This document shows, piece after piece, positions 28,001 to 41,100 of a stretch of DNA of 64,000 bases. The DNA comes from Cinclus cinclus (Eukaryota > Chordata > Aves > Passeriformes > Cinclidae), in contig NC_085049.1 of NCBI RefSeq assembly GCF_963662255.1, positions 55,289,158 to 55,353,157 of the forward strand, given 5' to 3'. A program made the translations under genes and the position numbers. A model generated the notes under the pieces. It was not told the origin of the DNA. It saw only the letters and a program-made list of their open reading frames with translations, and made no database searches. Within the stretch, counting starts at the first letter, position 1. The number at the start of each line of letters is the position of its first letter.

Positions 28001-28634
28001 GCATAGAATTAAGTTGGTTTCTCCTGAAGCTTTCCTAGAAAAACCTTGAATTCATTCTCCTGTTTGCCTCTGCTCAGTGGAGTACAGAAGATGTTCTTTT
28101 GACTTTGCGTGGAGTTTGGGATTTTTCTTTCCCATTGTCAGCAAATAGGACAGTGCTTTTGTTACCAGACAATTTTTAGTTTTTAAAGCTGATGAGTGCC
28201 TCACTTTGACAGAGTGTTAAACATTTATATGTGTCTTCTTCATATCAAACTCAAATGGCTCATCTGCAAAAGTAATCCCAAAAACAAACTGAAAACAATT
28301 TTCTTCAAATGCAGAACACTTGGCCAAAATAATGTTTTTACTTCAGTGATCAAAGCAGAAACTATGTAGTTTGGTTAATGCAATGGCGTTAGGTATTTTT
28401 TTCCTCCCTGTTCCATAGCTTCAGTCAGTTGTCAGCCAAGAGATATGTTTGGATTTTTCATCCCCATGTGGATTTGTGGGAACACACACTAGGAAACCAG
28501 ATCAACACTGTAATAGTGCCTGCATTGATTTCACACAGTGTTTATGTGGACTCCAGCCATCATTCATTTCTTCTCTGGCATCCAGAGGCCATAATGGATT
28601 ATAATAATCATGATAGTACTTAGCTGTTTTGTAG
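19076..28634. other. Intergenic sequence, no gene recognised
   Basis: AT-rich and without recognisable coding exons. Homopolymers include T13 at 19629-19641 and T16 at 24220-24235. A TTATTATTATTATAATAATT-type tract lies at 21193-21220 and a short ATAG/TATA tract near 25013-25040. A minus-strand 205-codon frame at 21272-21889 has no recognisable domain and is open on the other strand too. Confidence 0.55.
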
Positions 28635-28770
28635 CATTTGCAATGCATTTTATTATGAAGGTCAATATAATTATCTCTGTTTTACTGTTGGAAAGTAGAG
28701 GCTCAGAGACACAAAGTGATTTGTCCAGGTCCATGAGCACCATGAGGTATGAGGATTCAGCGACTTCCTA
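28635..28770 (-). mobile_element. MIR-like SINE fragment
   Basis: The plus strand contains 'attatctctgttttactg', 'gtagaggctcagagacacaaagtgatttg' (split here by description) and 'tccaggtccatgagcacc', followed by 'ggattcagcgac'. This is the order of the reverse-complemented MIR core: ATTATCCCCATTTTACAG, GAGGCTCAGAGAG, AAGTGACTTGCCCAAGGTCA, then the GGATTCGAAC block. Moderately diverged. Confidence 0.65.
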
Positions 28771-31700
28771 AGACTAAACTGACATTTCAGTTGGAGTCCA
28801 GATGTAGGCAATGGGCTGTCACCATCACACAGAGGTTCTGTGCTTGGGGGTAACAAACTTTCGGCATTGAGTCTATGGAGAGCTTATCTCACTGACTTAA
28901 ACTCAGCTGAAGAAAATCACAGTATTAATCTTCAACAGGGCCTAAACCATCTGTGCTTACAAACTGGGTCCCAGCTCCCTTCTGCAGCATGTGGTCAGCT
29001 GCCACTTATGGGCACCTTCTGCACACAAGCCCTGCCCATGAGGGGCAGGAGCGAGGGCAAAGTGTGTCATTAGCTCTTCCCTTTCAGAGCCCTTGTAACT
29101 ACAGGGTAAAATTGTGCTTAACCCACACCTCCTCCCAGGAGCAGGGTAAACTCCTGTCCTTTATTTATTGCTTCGAGCATCCAGCAGCTGTCAAATGTGA
29201 GCCCTTGCCAGCCCCTGTTTCAGGTACTGGAAATGTTATTTTACCTTTGCAACTGACATCAGCCTTGAGGTATTTCAAGATGTACAACAGGGAGCTCTGA
29301 AAGGAGAAAAAGTTGCTTGTTTGGAGAGGTGTTTTGACAGGTTTCTAAATGAGATACAGGTCATTTGAGAGCTTGTGATGGGAAGTAGAAACGGTTTCCA
29401 GCCCTTCTCACTGTTTCTGCAATGCTTATTTCCCAGCCTTTAGGCATCTGCAAATGCAAAAATATGCTTGAAATAACAACAGTTGTAAGAGGCAGTTTGG
29501 TAGCTCATATTTCTTAAAGTATATGGAACTCCAGTAGGTAACTGGTAGGATAAAGCATAATCTCTGTGTGCACCATAAATAGTTTGTCTACTCGCAGTAA
29601 TGGGAGACAAAGAAGAGGAGAGGGTGGAGAAAAGTGGAGATTATGGGTTGATTAGAGGGAATGATATCCCACAAACATTTTACAATTTGCTCCCACCTTC
29701 ACCATGTGTGAAAGCAGGAGTCTATAATAACTTTCCAATTCCTGAAAACAGCTACTGAGAAGCTGCAGTGGGTTCACAGGAGATGTTTGCTCCCCTGTGG
29801 AGGCCACTGCCCTTGTAGGGTGAGTCCTCAGTTATCCGAAACCAGTCATAACCTCCTGCAAGTGCATTCCCCAGAGCAGGGCTGGCCTCCTCCTTCCCAT
29901 CTTGCTGTGCCCTTAATCTCTGACTCACCAGGGGACCTGTGCTGGACATCACTGCACCATGTCAGGGCCGCATGAAATGATGAAACACACCTCATGACAG
30001 AGTTCAGAAATGTCAGTTCTTATTGCCTAGTGCTCTCTACTGTTAATTTTTAAAAATTACTATTATTTTTTTTAAAAGATATTTTTATTATGTGTTGCTA
30101 CATGTACCATTATAGCTGAACCTGGTAGACTGCAGTGATGTGATACCTCTGTAAGAAAAAGCATTCACAGCAATATGAGTTTTTCTGGAGCTGGTTCTTA
30201 CTCAATTTGAGGTGAGCTGGGTGGAGTTTGGGGGTTTTTTCTAATTTATTTATGAACATTTCAGCAATATTTTTGGCCAGTCAATGAACAGAATGCTGTA
30301 ATGTTTTTAAAAAAATGGAGCTTTGATCAACTTTTGAAGGGAAATAAAGCAATAGAAGTTGTAAGTGCTAGGACAAAGGAAAGGGATTGACACTACATTA
30401 TACTGCTCAGTTCTTTAAATGTTATCTTATGCCAAAAACCCTAGGTTTTGTTTTCTTATTTCTAGGAACAAACCCCCCCCCACAAATAAACCAAACCAAA
30501 ACAAAAAAACCCCAAAACAAAACAAACCCCAAAAAACTTAATCTTAAAATGTCTTTTTTTGATTTGCCTACAAATAGGAAGTTCTCACTTAATATCAGGG
30601 AATTATTAGTCTCTTATCTTAATTATGCTTTGCAATAGGGTAGGCCTGCAGCTCACTAATGCCTTCCCCCGTTATTGCAGGGCGGAAGAAGAAAAAAAAT
30701 CTTGCCTGCTTATATAAGAAAAAAGTGATGTAGAGAACCTGTTTGCAAAAGCCTCTTTTCCTTGGAACTGGCCTGGAGAGTGATGGTGTTAAGAGCTGTT
30801 TCCTGCTGAGATGGCTGGGGCTGCTTGTTTTGCTGCCAACCCACCTGTGAGTGGATGTGGTACTGAGGCCACGGGAGATGCTGGGAGCAGGACCTCAGCT
30901 GTGGCAGTGTGTACGGTGAAGATGGGAGCTTGTGGTGCAGAGGAGAGCTATGTGAATAGCAAGCTTTTCTCTACCTGCAAAGGAAGAAAAAAATAACACT
31001 AAATGGGAAAACTGAGAAAGTCTTTACCTAGGAGTTTCTGTTGTCAAATAGTGCTGGCTGGGAATCTTGCTTTTTTAATAGCAGAAATATAAGTAAGCCT
31101 GAAGTGCTGTCAAGAAGAAGAGGTGTGAATGGATTTAAAGATAACCTTCTCTAGTCTTTTTCCCTCTGCTGTGCTTTAAAAGAAGCCCCCATGAGTGGGG
31201 ACAATGGAGAGCATAGTTTAAGTCTTTCCTTTCCTTTTGCACATGTGCCAGAAAAAAATGTTGTATTGTAGAACCTGTTCCTCCTAAAATTGCCATACTG
31301 GACAACAGTACCACAAAGAATAGTATTTACAACCTACAAAACACTTATTTTCTTCTGAAATCAGAGTTGACTTTTAAATTGCAAACAAGGACAAATTATT
31401 GCAACCCCTTAGGGATTGTATTCAGATGCACTGCATGACACAGCATGGACCTAGTGAGCGCCAGAGCCACCTGTCACCTCCTCACAGCACCAGGATGCTG
31501 CAAGCATGGTTACACTGTGAGGTTGAACCTCTGCAAACAGCCAGCAAGTCTGAGCACTCTGTACCTTGAGGAGATAAACTGTCATTCCTGAGCTACCAAG
31601 TAGGAAGAGGATTTCACTGGTGACAGACAAAAGAAGCAATTAGTTAAAATGGTAGGTAACTTGAAACAGTTTTATGCTGGACATTCCCCCAAGGGAAGAC

Positions 31701-32609
31701 TAAAGGGCTGGCTTACTTGACAGCCACTGCTGATCTCAAGCACATTTGTCACTTTAGATTTAATCTTTAAATTGTTTTCCCATATAGTCATACATATATC
31801 CCTTATGCAGGTTTGTCATGTTTTGGTTGGGAATGAAAATTACCGCTGGCTGAACAGTTTTTCCTTGTGTCTGTCCTCTGGGAAGCCTGCTATTCCTGTT
31901 TCTTTCAGTTCTGGTCAAAACATAGTGTATGTCTAATCTTACTGCATAAAGTATGCAAACACTGTTATGCTTTTTGGAGCGGTATAGTGCAATGTGAGAA
32001 GAACCTATACCTGCTGGTTGGGAGCTAACTTGTATTCTGCTTGGTTCCATATGCTTTTAACACTGCCTAAGAGTAAACAAGACAGATGCTAATCCAGAAC
32101 GCTAGAAGGGTTTGGTAGCATCTTTTTATTCTTTCAGTTTGTGGCAAGGTAAAGGTTAGGTCAGAGTTAGGAAGGCTGTTTCAAGCAGTAAGACTATTTG
32201 AACTTGGAATCAGAGTACCTAGGGAAGTTCTAGAGACTTTGTCATGGCTGGTTTGAAGAAAAGTTTTAAAACCTGTCAGGATTCATGTAGAGATTGCAGC
32301 TGATCCTGTCTAAGGACAAGATCCAATATCTTGTAAAGACAGCAAATATTTCTGTGTTGGCTGTGCAGAACTAAGGTGCACTTGTGAACTGGTGGTAACG
32401 TCCTTGGCTGGTGTGGAAGTAAGTGTTTAAATCAAAGAACTACCTTGGAGGCTCTGGCCCTGTCTCTGCAGTGAAGTAGCTCCTCGTGCATAACCATCAG
32501 TAACAGACCCGTTGAGTAACTGAGCAATTACAAAGTCCTCTGTCCCCTGGCATAACCTCCCCATTTCTGGCAAACAGCTGTTGAGAAACTTTCTGAGATG
32601 AAGATTGCA
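28771..32609. other. Intergenic sequence, no gene recognised
   Basis: No coding exon recognised. It includes an A/C-rich low-complexity tract at 30471-30537 and AT-rich blocks near 30.05-30.1 kb. Remaining ORFs are short and uninformative. Confidence 0.55.
30471..30537 (+). repeat. A/C-rich low-complexity tract
   Basis: About 67 bases with almost no G or T, made of C runs and CAAAA/CCCCAAAA units, opening with a run of nine C. It resembles degenerate poly(A)-derived CAAAA tracts that are common in bird genomes; no attached retroelement body was recognised. Confidence 0.8.
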
Positions 32610-32815
32610 CATGCACCATTGTATTTGATAGTTACCAGTGTCTTTAGCCTCCAGGAATTTGTCAGATCTCATTCTGAAATCATTTGTGTTCTTGGCTTCC
32701 AAACTGTACTGTGGCTATGGGCTCCACGGCTTTGTTATGAGAGGTGAGATTTGGTTTAGGCTGGCAGTTTCTCAGAGCATCCTCAGTTTGTGTCTTTTGA
32801 GAAATCCCAAGTAAT
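32610..32815 (-). mobile_element. Old CR1/L3-type LINE 3' region fragment
   Basis: The plus strand has 'agcctccaggaatttgtcag' then 'ttcttggcttccaaactgta' then 'gggctccacggctttgttat' and 'gagaaatcccaagt'. This follows, in order, the reverse complement of the ancient amniote CR1/L3 3' region (a CATGAATTTGTCTAATCC block, then TTGGCCTCCA, then GAGTTCCACAGGTTAATTATG). It is much diverged. The similarity is from memory and needs a repeat-library search. Confidence 0.45.
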
Positions 32816-35800
32816 CTCTTCCTTCCACGTCTGGCACATCTACAAGTCTACACATCTATTACAGAGCTCCACTCCCAGCGCATGGGGGCTGCAGGAAGAA
32901 AGTCAGGAGAGGTTTTGAGCCCAGTGGGAAGTTGGTGCTGCTGCTTTTGCACAGCAGAGGAATACAGGTGGGTGGCTGCCCCTGGCTAAGCAACAGTCGG
33001 CTGTTGCTTAGGGGCATAGGGGCAGCTCTATTCCTTAGTATCTGCAGGAGGGGAAACTGATGAGCTGATTCTTGCTTCTCCCTGTGGTAATGGTTCTTGC
33101 TAAATCCTAGCCGGGGTCCTCAGTCAGCTTGTTGCTGAAGTCAGCAGGATGGAGCTGATTGGGAAAAAGCGGGTGGTGTGGCATCCGCTTGCCACTTGTT
33201 ATTCCCTCCCACTCATGCTGGAGGCACCACCAGTGCTGCCCTTCCAGCTGGCAAGCCGGTGGCCTCATTGAGTCACTCATTCCCACTGCTTTTGGAGTTG
33301 TATGTGTTTGAGGAACAACGCTAGAGTCTTTTCCCTGAGCCTGCTTGTCAAAACAGTTGGCAGCAGTCTCCCAGTGGTCCTGCAGGGACAGTGGTACCTG
33401 ATGCCAGTTCTCAGTTCTTTTGACTTGTGTGTTCTTTGCAGCACACTGTACACATGCTGCAGCCCCGAAGGTTCCTCTGCCAAGGATGTGCATTTCACAC
33501 CTGCTTTACTGCTACAGGATTACAGCCTTGCTTTGTAAATGAACTCCTGTTTCTGTGATTAGAGACACTAGCACTCTGACTCCCCCAACAATATAAGCAA
33601 GGTCCTCTTAAGGTTTGCTGCTTGTTCCTAACAGCTGGGGATAGCACTGGGAGATGCTGCAAATTTTGCTGTTGATCTGAGCTGCTACTGCAGTGCAGCA
33701 CACTGGATTTTGAATACAGAGATTACGTGGAGCGGCCTAGGTGAATTCCTGCTCTGGCAGCCTGTTTGCTGTCATGTTTTTCCCTACTGCTGTCAAAAAG
33801 ATGCCTTTTGTAGGCAGTTGACTGGGTGGGGTAGGAAAGAATTGCAGCACTTGGTGCTCTCCCCATAAAAATGCCAAATTTCCATTCACTCAAATTTGCC
33901 CTAAGCACCTTTTTAAGATGTGGTTCAATTTCCCTCTTTCAGAGTTTTAGCTGGCACTTATCATCCCGGTATGGTACTTAATCAGTCCCTGTCTGAATTG
34001 TCTGTAAGGATAATTGATGTTCCTGTCTCCAACAAGCTGAAAATTGTTTCCACCCAGCCTTTGACATATAAAGGGACTTTGTTTTCTGCAGTGGGCGTTC
34101 TTGTCTCATAGGCAAATGACCCTGGCTGTAAGGCTTGCAGAATGGAGTGCAGCTGCAGACACCTGCCCTTCCTCCCAGGCCAGGAGAGGTGTGGTGCCCT
34201 TTCTGGATTAAAGCTAAGGACTGTCTCCAGAGCTCATCCCATGCAGGCACTTTACATATTGCAGGGGTGCATTTTGCTCCAAACTGTTTGCTCCTGTCTT
34301 TTCTGAGGGGGGGCGTTAAGAATCCTGTCTGCGGAGCACTTTTCAAATAATGTTGAATCTCACTTTGGGATGCAGCAGCCAGTGTGTCCACACCTAGGCA
34401 GGTGAAATTCTTTGGGTATCAAAAGATCACCTGACATCCAGGCTGGTCACACTGAACTTATTTGAACTTCAGCCCTTTCAAATGGGAAGGTAATTAGTCT
34501 TCTGAACAAATGAGTCAGAAGTTCTTACTATGACTTTTGAAAGTTTAAACCAACCTAGTGCTGCTGACATGCCTTTGGTGTGTCCCAAGTATTGCAACAT
34601 CTTCTGAGCTGGTAGTGTGACTGGGAATCAAACTGTTGTGTGCAAGGTTATAGCTATAAAATCTCTAGTTAGACTCAATATTTTGCTTTCTGAATTAAAA
34701 TAAAACCCCAACCTCTTTAGAAGTCCAAACGGTTTCCGAGTCAACAATAGAAATGCCCGAGTCTGCATGGTGCCCAAGACAACTGTCCACTTTTCATTTA
34801 TCCTATTCATCTCAATGCAATGTTGTAGCCTAAAAATTATGCGGCACCTAAGGGGGATGTTGACCTCTGCAGCACCGTTTTTCACAATGGCTGGTGAACA
34901 AAATACCCACTTCTCCTGTTCTATCCTCCCTGGATGCCCACCTTGTGTCTCTATGAAACCCTACAAACCAATTACTAGAAAACCTCCCCAACTTGCACTT
35001 TCCTTGAGTTTGACCTGCTCTTGTATGCTCACCAGTAGTGGCATTCTGTGAGAACATAAGGATGGAGTCAGGTGAATGGAGTAAGAAAACTAACTATCCT
35101 GAGGGGTTTAGTCCTGGTGATGCCTTCCTTCTCCTGCCAATGGGAAAGGGGAATTTTGAGCAACCACTGCACCGAGGTGGTGGAGACACCAGAGGGCTCT
35201 ACTGCCAGCTGTACTGCTGGATTGCTGCAACGTCCGCAGGATTTTACTCTCGAGGTATGCTCTCATTTTTGGTGAGCCAGTCTCAAGATGGGCTGCTGCC
35301 AGCAGCGCGGGCCTCAGCATCTTACTTCACTTGTGACAGTGGCTTAAGTTCAGGTTGCTCCTATTCTCAGCTCTTGTATGTCCCATTAGGATAAAGCGGT
35401 GTTTGGGAAATCCATGGAAACCCATTGTGCATACTGCGTCTTATGGAATGGCCAAGACTATGCTGAGAAAGCAGTTTTTGACAGCACTTGACTTCATTTG
35501 GAAAGCAGCCCCCTCTCGTCATAGTTGTCCCCTACCTGACTGATAAATGAGCCTACCTGTAGTTGTGCTCATCCCTTTCCTCCAGGAAGCTGATGTGGAA
35601 GGAGTGCCAGGCTTGCTTGGATGGGGAAATCACTTACATGACTTGCCTTGTCTGTCCAAGAATTTTGGCTGCCTCTGTTGGCATGATAGAGAAATATGTT
35701 TGCTAGGCTTTTATCCTTAAAGAGATATAAATTTTCTGGTATTTTACGCTAAAAAGGATGTAAGATTTCTTCAAAACCAGAGCACACAAACATATACATT

Positions 35801-36215
35801 CTCAGTCTGTTGCCTGGGACATTAGTCAGGTAACTCCTAATAAAGCTAAAGCCTAGCAATGCGAGATTAAAATACATTAGCGGAGGAGAAATTGTCTTGC
35901 ACAAAAACCAGCTTACTATGCATAGGAAATGTGCCCTAAGCCCAGTACAATTCTTACTTGTCTAAGTCTTCACGATATTTAATGGGTTAACGTCAAGAAT
36001 GTCAAAGGGTTTTACTGTACTTGTTTTAATTATTTGGAAATTGCTCTTCCTGACTCGAGTGACGGCTGAGAGTCTTACGTGGCAGTTTCTGCTCGATTTC
36101 AAAACGTCTTGTCTGTCTGATGAGATGTATGAGTGCCTGCGCTCCCTGTCATTTGTTTATAGCAACGTCAGGGAACTGCTGGTGTGAAAACCCAGTACGG
36201 GCTGGAGCGGGACTC
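32816..36215. other. Intergenic sequence immediately upstream of the ABTB3 CpG island
   Basis: No coding exon recognised. The main structure is an imperfect inverted repeat at 32958-33035. The remaining sequence is ordinary AT-rich DNA up to the abrupt rise in CpG near 36.2 kb. Proximal regulatory elements of ABTB3 could lie here but none can be named. Confidence 0.55.
32958..33035. repeat. Imperfect inverted repeat / potential hairpin
   Basis: Three helices pair in nested order. CTAAGCAACAG (32986-32996) pairs perfectly with CTGTTGCTTAG (33001-33011) around a four-base TCGG loop. GCTGCCCCT (32975-32983) pairs with AGGGGCAGC (33018-33026). AGGAATA (32958-32964) pairs with TATTCCT (33029-33035). 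The internal loops are asymmetric (2 versus 6 and 10 versus 2 bases). A further GCAG/CTGC pair (32954-32957 with 33042-33045) is possible. In total 27 base pairs lie within 78 bases. Confidence 0.85.
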
Positions 36216-36463
36216 AGTTCGTACGCCTGGGGAATGGCGTAGATGGACGTAGCTGTTCCCAGCCGCGGAAACAGAGGACACGGCTGGCCACGGTCCCCCG
36301 GCTGCCGGCGGGGCCGGGACCGCGTTAAGACACCTTCGCCTCGCAGCGCAGAGTGCCAGCCCTGGAGGTCGCAGCCCCGCGGGCTCCGCGCACCGGCGGC
36401 TCCGCGGGCGGGCCCGGGACACGGCGGGGCCGGACGGGCCGCGCCCCCTCCCGGCCCGCGCCC

Positions 36464-36503
36464 CGCGGAGCGGAGCGGAGCTGAGCGGAGCTGAGCGGAG
36501 CGG
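36464..36503 (+). repeat. GGAGC/TGAGC pentamer tandem repeat in the ABTB3 promoter
   Basis: About eight consecutive five-base units of GGAGC or TGAGC type occur immediately upstream of the CCAAT modules. Part of the array has a ten-base higher-order period (TGAGCGGAGC). The tract is purine-rich and may vary in length between individuals. Confidence 0.75.
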
Positions 36504-36546
36504 CCTCGCGGAGCGAAGGGAGGCGCGGCTGCCGCAGGGCGCCGTG

Positions 36547-36589
36547 CCATTGGCCGCCGGGCGCACAGCTTTGCATGTCCCCGCCCCCC
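36547..36589. promoter_or_regulatory. Promoter module copy 1: inverted CCAAT box, octamer-like site, GC box
   Basis: CCATTGG (inverted CCAAT, NF-Y type) lies at 36547-36553. TTTGCAT (reverse of ATGCAAA, seven of eight octamer bases) lies at 36570-36576. CCCCGCCCCCC (Sp/KLF type) lies at 36579-36589. The order and spacing are repeated about 50 bp downstream. Binding is inferred from motifs only. Confidence 0.7.
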
Positions 36590-36596
36590 GGCCTCC

Positions 36597-36640
36597 CCAT
36601 TGGCTGCGAGCCGGCGCCGTTTTGCATGGCCCCGCCCCCC
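36597..36640. promoter_or_regulatory. Promoter module copy 2: inverted CCAAT box, octamer-like site, GC box
   Basis: CCATTGG is at 36597-36603, TTTGCAT at 36621-36627 and CCCCGCCCCCC at 36630-36640. This is the same order as copy 1, shifted by 50, 51 and 51 bp. The spacer sequences are only partly alike, so this is either an old tandem duplication or convergent site spacing. Confidence 0.7.
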
Positions 36641-36649
36641 GCGCCCGCT

Positions 36650-38144
<1,495 letters not shown>

Positions 38145-41100
38145 TGAGGGGCAGCTGGCTGAGAGACAGTGGTTCAGAGCTTCAGTTTTCCACAGGAAAT
38201 GGCAGAAGCGCAGCTGAGCGCTTGCAGGCGAGATCAAACTTTTGTTACATACGTAGTGGTTTGGCCAGCGATTGCGTGGTTGGCGCTGAAATGCAGTCTT
38301 TCTGGACAGATTTCATTCGTGTTGGTGCACGTTTACCCGGAGCTTGACACAAATGCAACACCGTGATGCATCATCTTCCTGGGCATTTTTTCACTTCGTT
38401 TTTTAAACGATGAATCTGATATTTTTGTTAAGTTATCCTTCGGTAGAGCGGCATTCCAAAGTTGATGTTCCTTAATTCAGCTCCCTCTGTTTGTCAGGGA
38501 AGGGAAAATGGAACGAGACGTGATATGGAGAGGCAGAGTTAAAATAGGGTGGTTTTTTCATACCTTCTCCTAAGCGTGCACAGACACATGCAAACACTTT
38601 TATTAAGCTTAAATTTAAAATACCCGACAAGCTGAGATGCAAATATTTGGGGAGGGGGGGTATGGAAGAGGAAGAGAACTGGGAGAACAAGGTTAACTGG
38701 AAGCCTAGATCATGTCTCCAGATAAGCCTTGTTAAGTTGTTATAGCCACAGAGGATGCATTACTGCTAATTATCTATTGTCTTAAGGCACCTTCTATCCC
38801 ATAGGAGACCCAAAGGAGGATGCCAGGTGGGAGCAAAAGGGGCAGATACTGCTCCCTGCTGTAAATAGATGCTGCTTAGTTCTGTTCCTCTGGTGGTTTT
38901 ACTCCAGCAGCGGATGTCCTCCCCAGAGGCTTCGCTGAGCCACCCCTCAAAATGCATCTGCTCTCGGGGGCTTGTGTTGTAGGACCCTGGTGTGTTATTC
39001 CAGTGCTGGTGCAGGCAGGCATGGCTTCCCCTGGAGTGCCACCGTTGTTTTTTTCCTTGAGTCCTGCTACAGTGCCTGTAGGTTTCAGATGCCACTGTGT
39101 TGTGTTTCTGACATTGCAGCACTGGCTGTGCAGGCTCCTACTGAGCCTTTCATTTTGTTTTGCGGCTCTCTCTAACTCCCTCTGTATCAGCTCAGTGGAT
39201 TTAAATGAACTTCATTCTGACCCTCATTTATCTCCCTTCTAGGGACACAAAACAGTTTTAATCTCCATTTTATTGTATGTTTAGCGGTCACAAACCTCCT
39301 TGGTAGCTCAGTCCTGAGTTGAGCAAATAGCATTTTTCTAAGATGCTTGAATCAGACCCTAGCAAGTTGTCCATTTTGTTTTGCCTCTCTCTCTATGTCT
39401 CCCTGCTTTCTGTGCAAATGTCTATAATGTTGTTTTGCTTTTTAACATCTTATAATGCATAGTTTGGGATCCTGTTAAGTATATTTAGAGTTATAGGTGC
39501 AAGCAAGAGCCAGGCCTCCTTACAGTAAAAGCCATTTTTTTACTGCTGTTAATGTTTATTTAGATTAAATTCAAGGGTGTGTTGCCTGCTTTTAAGTACT
39601 TTTAAAGGCATCTAAGCTAGGCATTATAAACCATTAAACACATCGGTCTGTTTCTTCACCAGTGAGGTATGTATCTGTTTATATAGACCTCACCATTTCG
39701 ATGTCTTGAGTGCTCCATGTTTGGTTGCAAATGTTTCCTTCTCAGGCACTCAAAACAGGTGGGTAAATCTGATGTGAGAGATTATTTGACTGGCTTGAAA
39801 CTGTTAGGGTGGTCTGTGGTTGGAGGCTTGGGCTGCTGGAAGCTGCATCTCTATTTAGTGACCTAACCACAAGCTCATCCTTCCTCTGTCCTCAGTACTT
39901 GAAACACCATGATAGCACAACTTAACAGGTAGCAGACTTCTCACATCTCTTCGCACCTCTCCAGAAGATACAGATCTTGTACTCTTGAGGTTCAATAAAT
40001 TGGGGTGTTATTTCCCAGCTGGGTTGCTTGTGAACACACACTGGAATCGGTGGATTTGGTCCATCAGGTGTGGACAAGAAGAGGTGGTGGAGTCCTTTCT
40101 GGATGTACCATGTCCAGTGTGATATGAGTGAAGGTGGGGGATGGAAAGCAGTGCAAAAGCAAACTCTCTAGCAGTACCTTATCTGCAGGCAGGTTTTTGT
40201 GGGGGGAGGTGCCTCTCTTAGGGAGGCAAAAGTCAAACCTTTAAACAATTTACAGGCAAAATTCAACACCGTAAAATTCATCCAGACTGTGAAACAGGCA
40301 ACCTGTGAAGATCATGGGATACAATTATGTGAGGAACATGAGTTTGTGCCTGATGCAGTCCAAGATTGCTCTAACAGAGTTTGTGAACATGAGCATTGGG
40401 GAAGATGACCTGAGCATCTGCAAGACACAAAACAGGCTTTCAGGGTTTCTCTGTAAGTTCTGCAGAATGTTTAGTGGTTTCATCTGAGGTTTTTTAGCGT
40501 GATGTCATACTCAGTCATCTTGGAAGCTACTGAATAAGATCAGTATTGCAAGATAATCTTCTCCTTCCTATAAATGATGGTCATGTGCCTTCAGACAGAG
40601 ATGTTTGAGCTGGTTCTTTCTGTGGCCCTTGAGCTTGCTGGGCTTCTTTTGGGTGTGTTTGGTCTGAGCTTGGACAGCTGCCTTGTTGGGAGCCCCACTC
40701 TCCAACAGGAGCCTGCTCATTGCTCTTGCAGAGTCGAAAGCCTGTGGATGAAGGTAGTGGCAGTCTTTCCTGTTGCAGGCAGCAGGCCATGAGTTCTTGA
40801 TAAGCCCCTTGGTAACCTCTTCTGTGGGACAGGGCACTGATGACAAAGGCAAAGCAGGCGATGCCACTGGCAGCGAGCTGCTGGAGGATGGCTGGCATAT
40901 TGACTGAGCTTATCTTTCTGATTGCTATATCAGAAAGAACAGACCTTAAAAGCACTCTGAGGTAGTAATTTCCACTCCCCCCAGAATTTTAACATAATGG
41001 CTGAATGAAAATTAAAAACTTTACGTTTGGGATTTCACTGATGCTTAAATGTTTCAATTACGAGCTCGGTCTGAACAGCACATTGCACGTTTTACATCCT

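Noticed and set aside
40568..40955. Overlapping minus ORFs suggesting a processed pseudogene with a Lys-rich C-terminal segment
   Set aside because: I compared them with ribosomal and other commonly retroposed proteins from memory and found no match. No poly(A) tail was seen, and processed pseudogenes are rare in birds.
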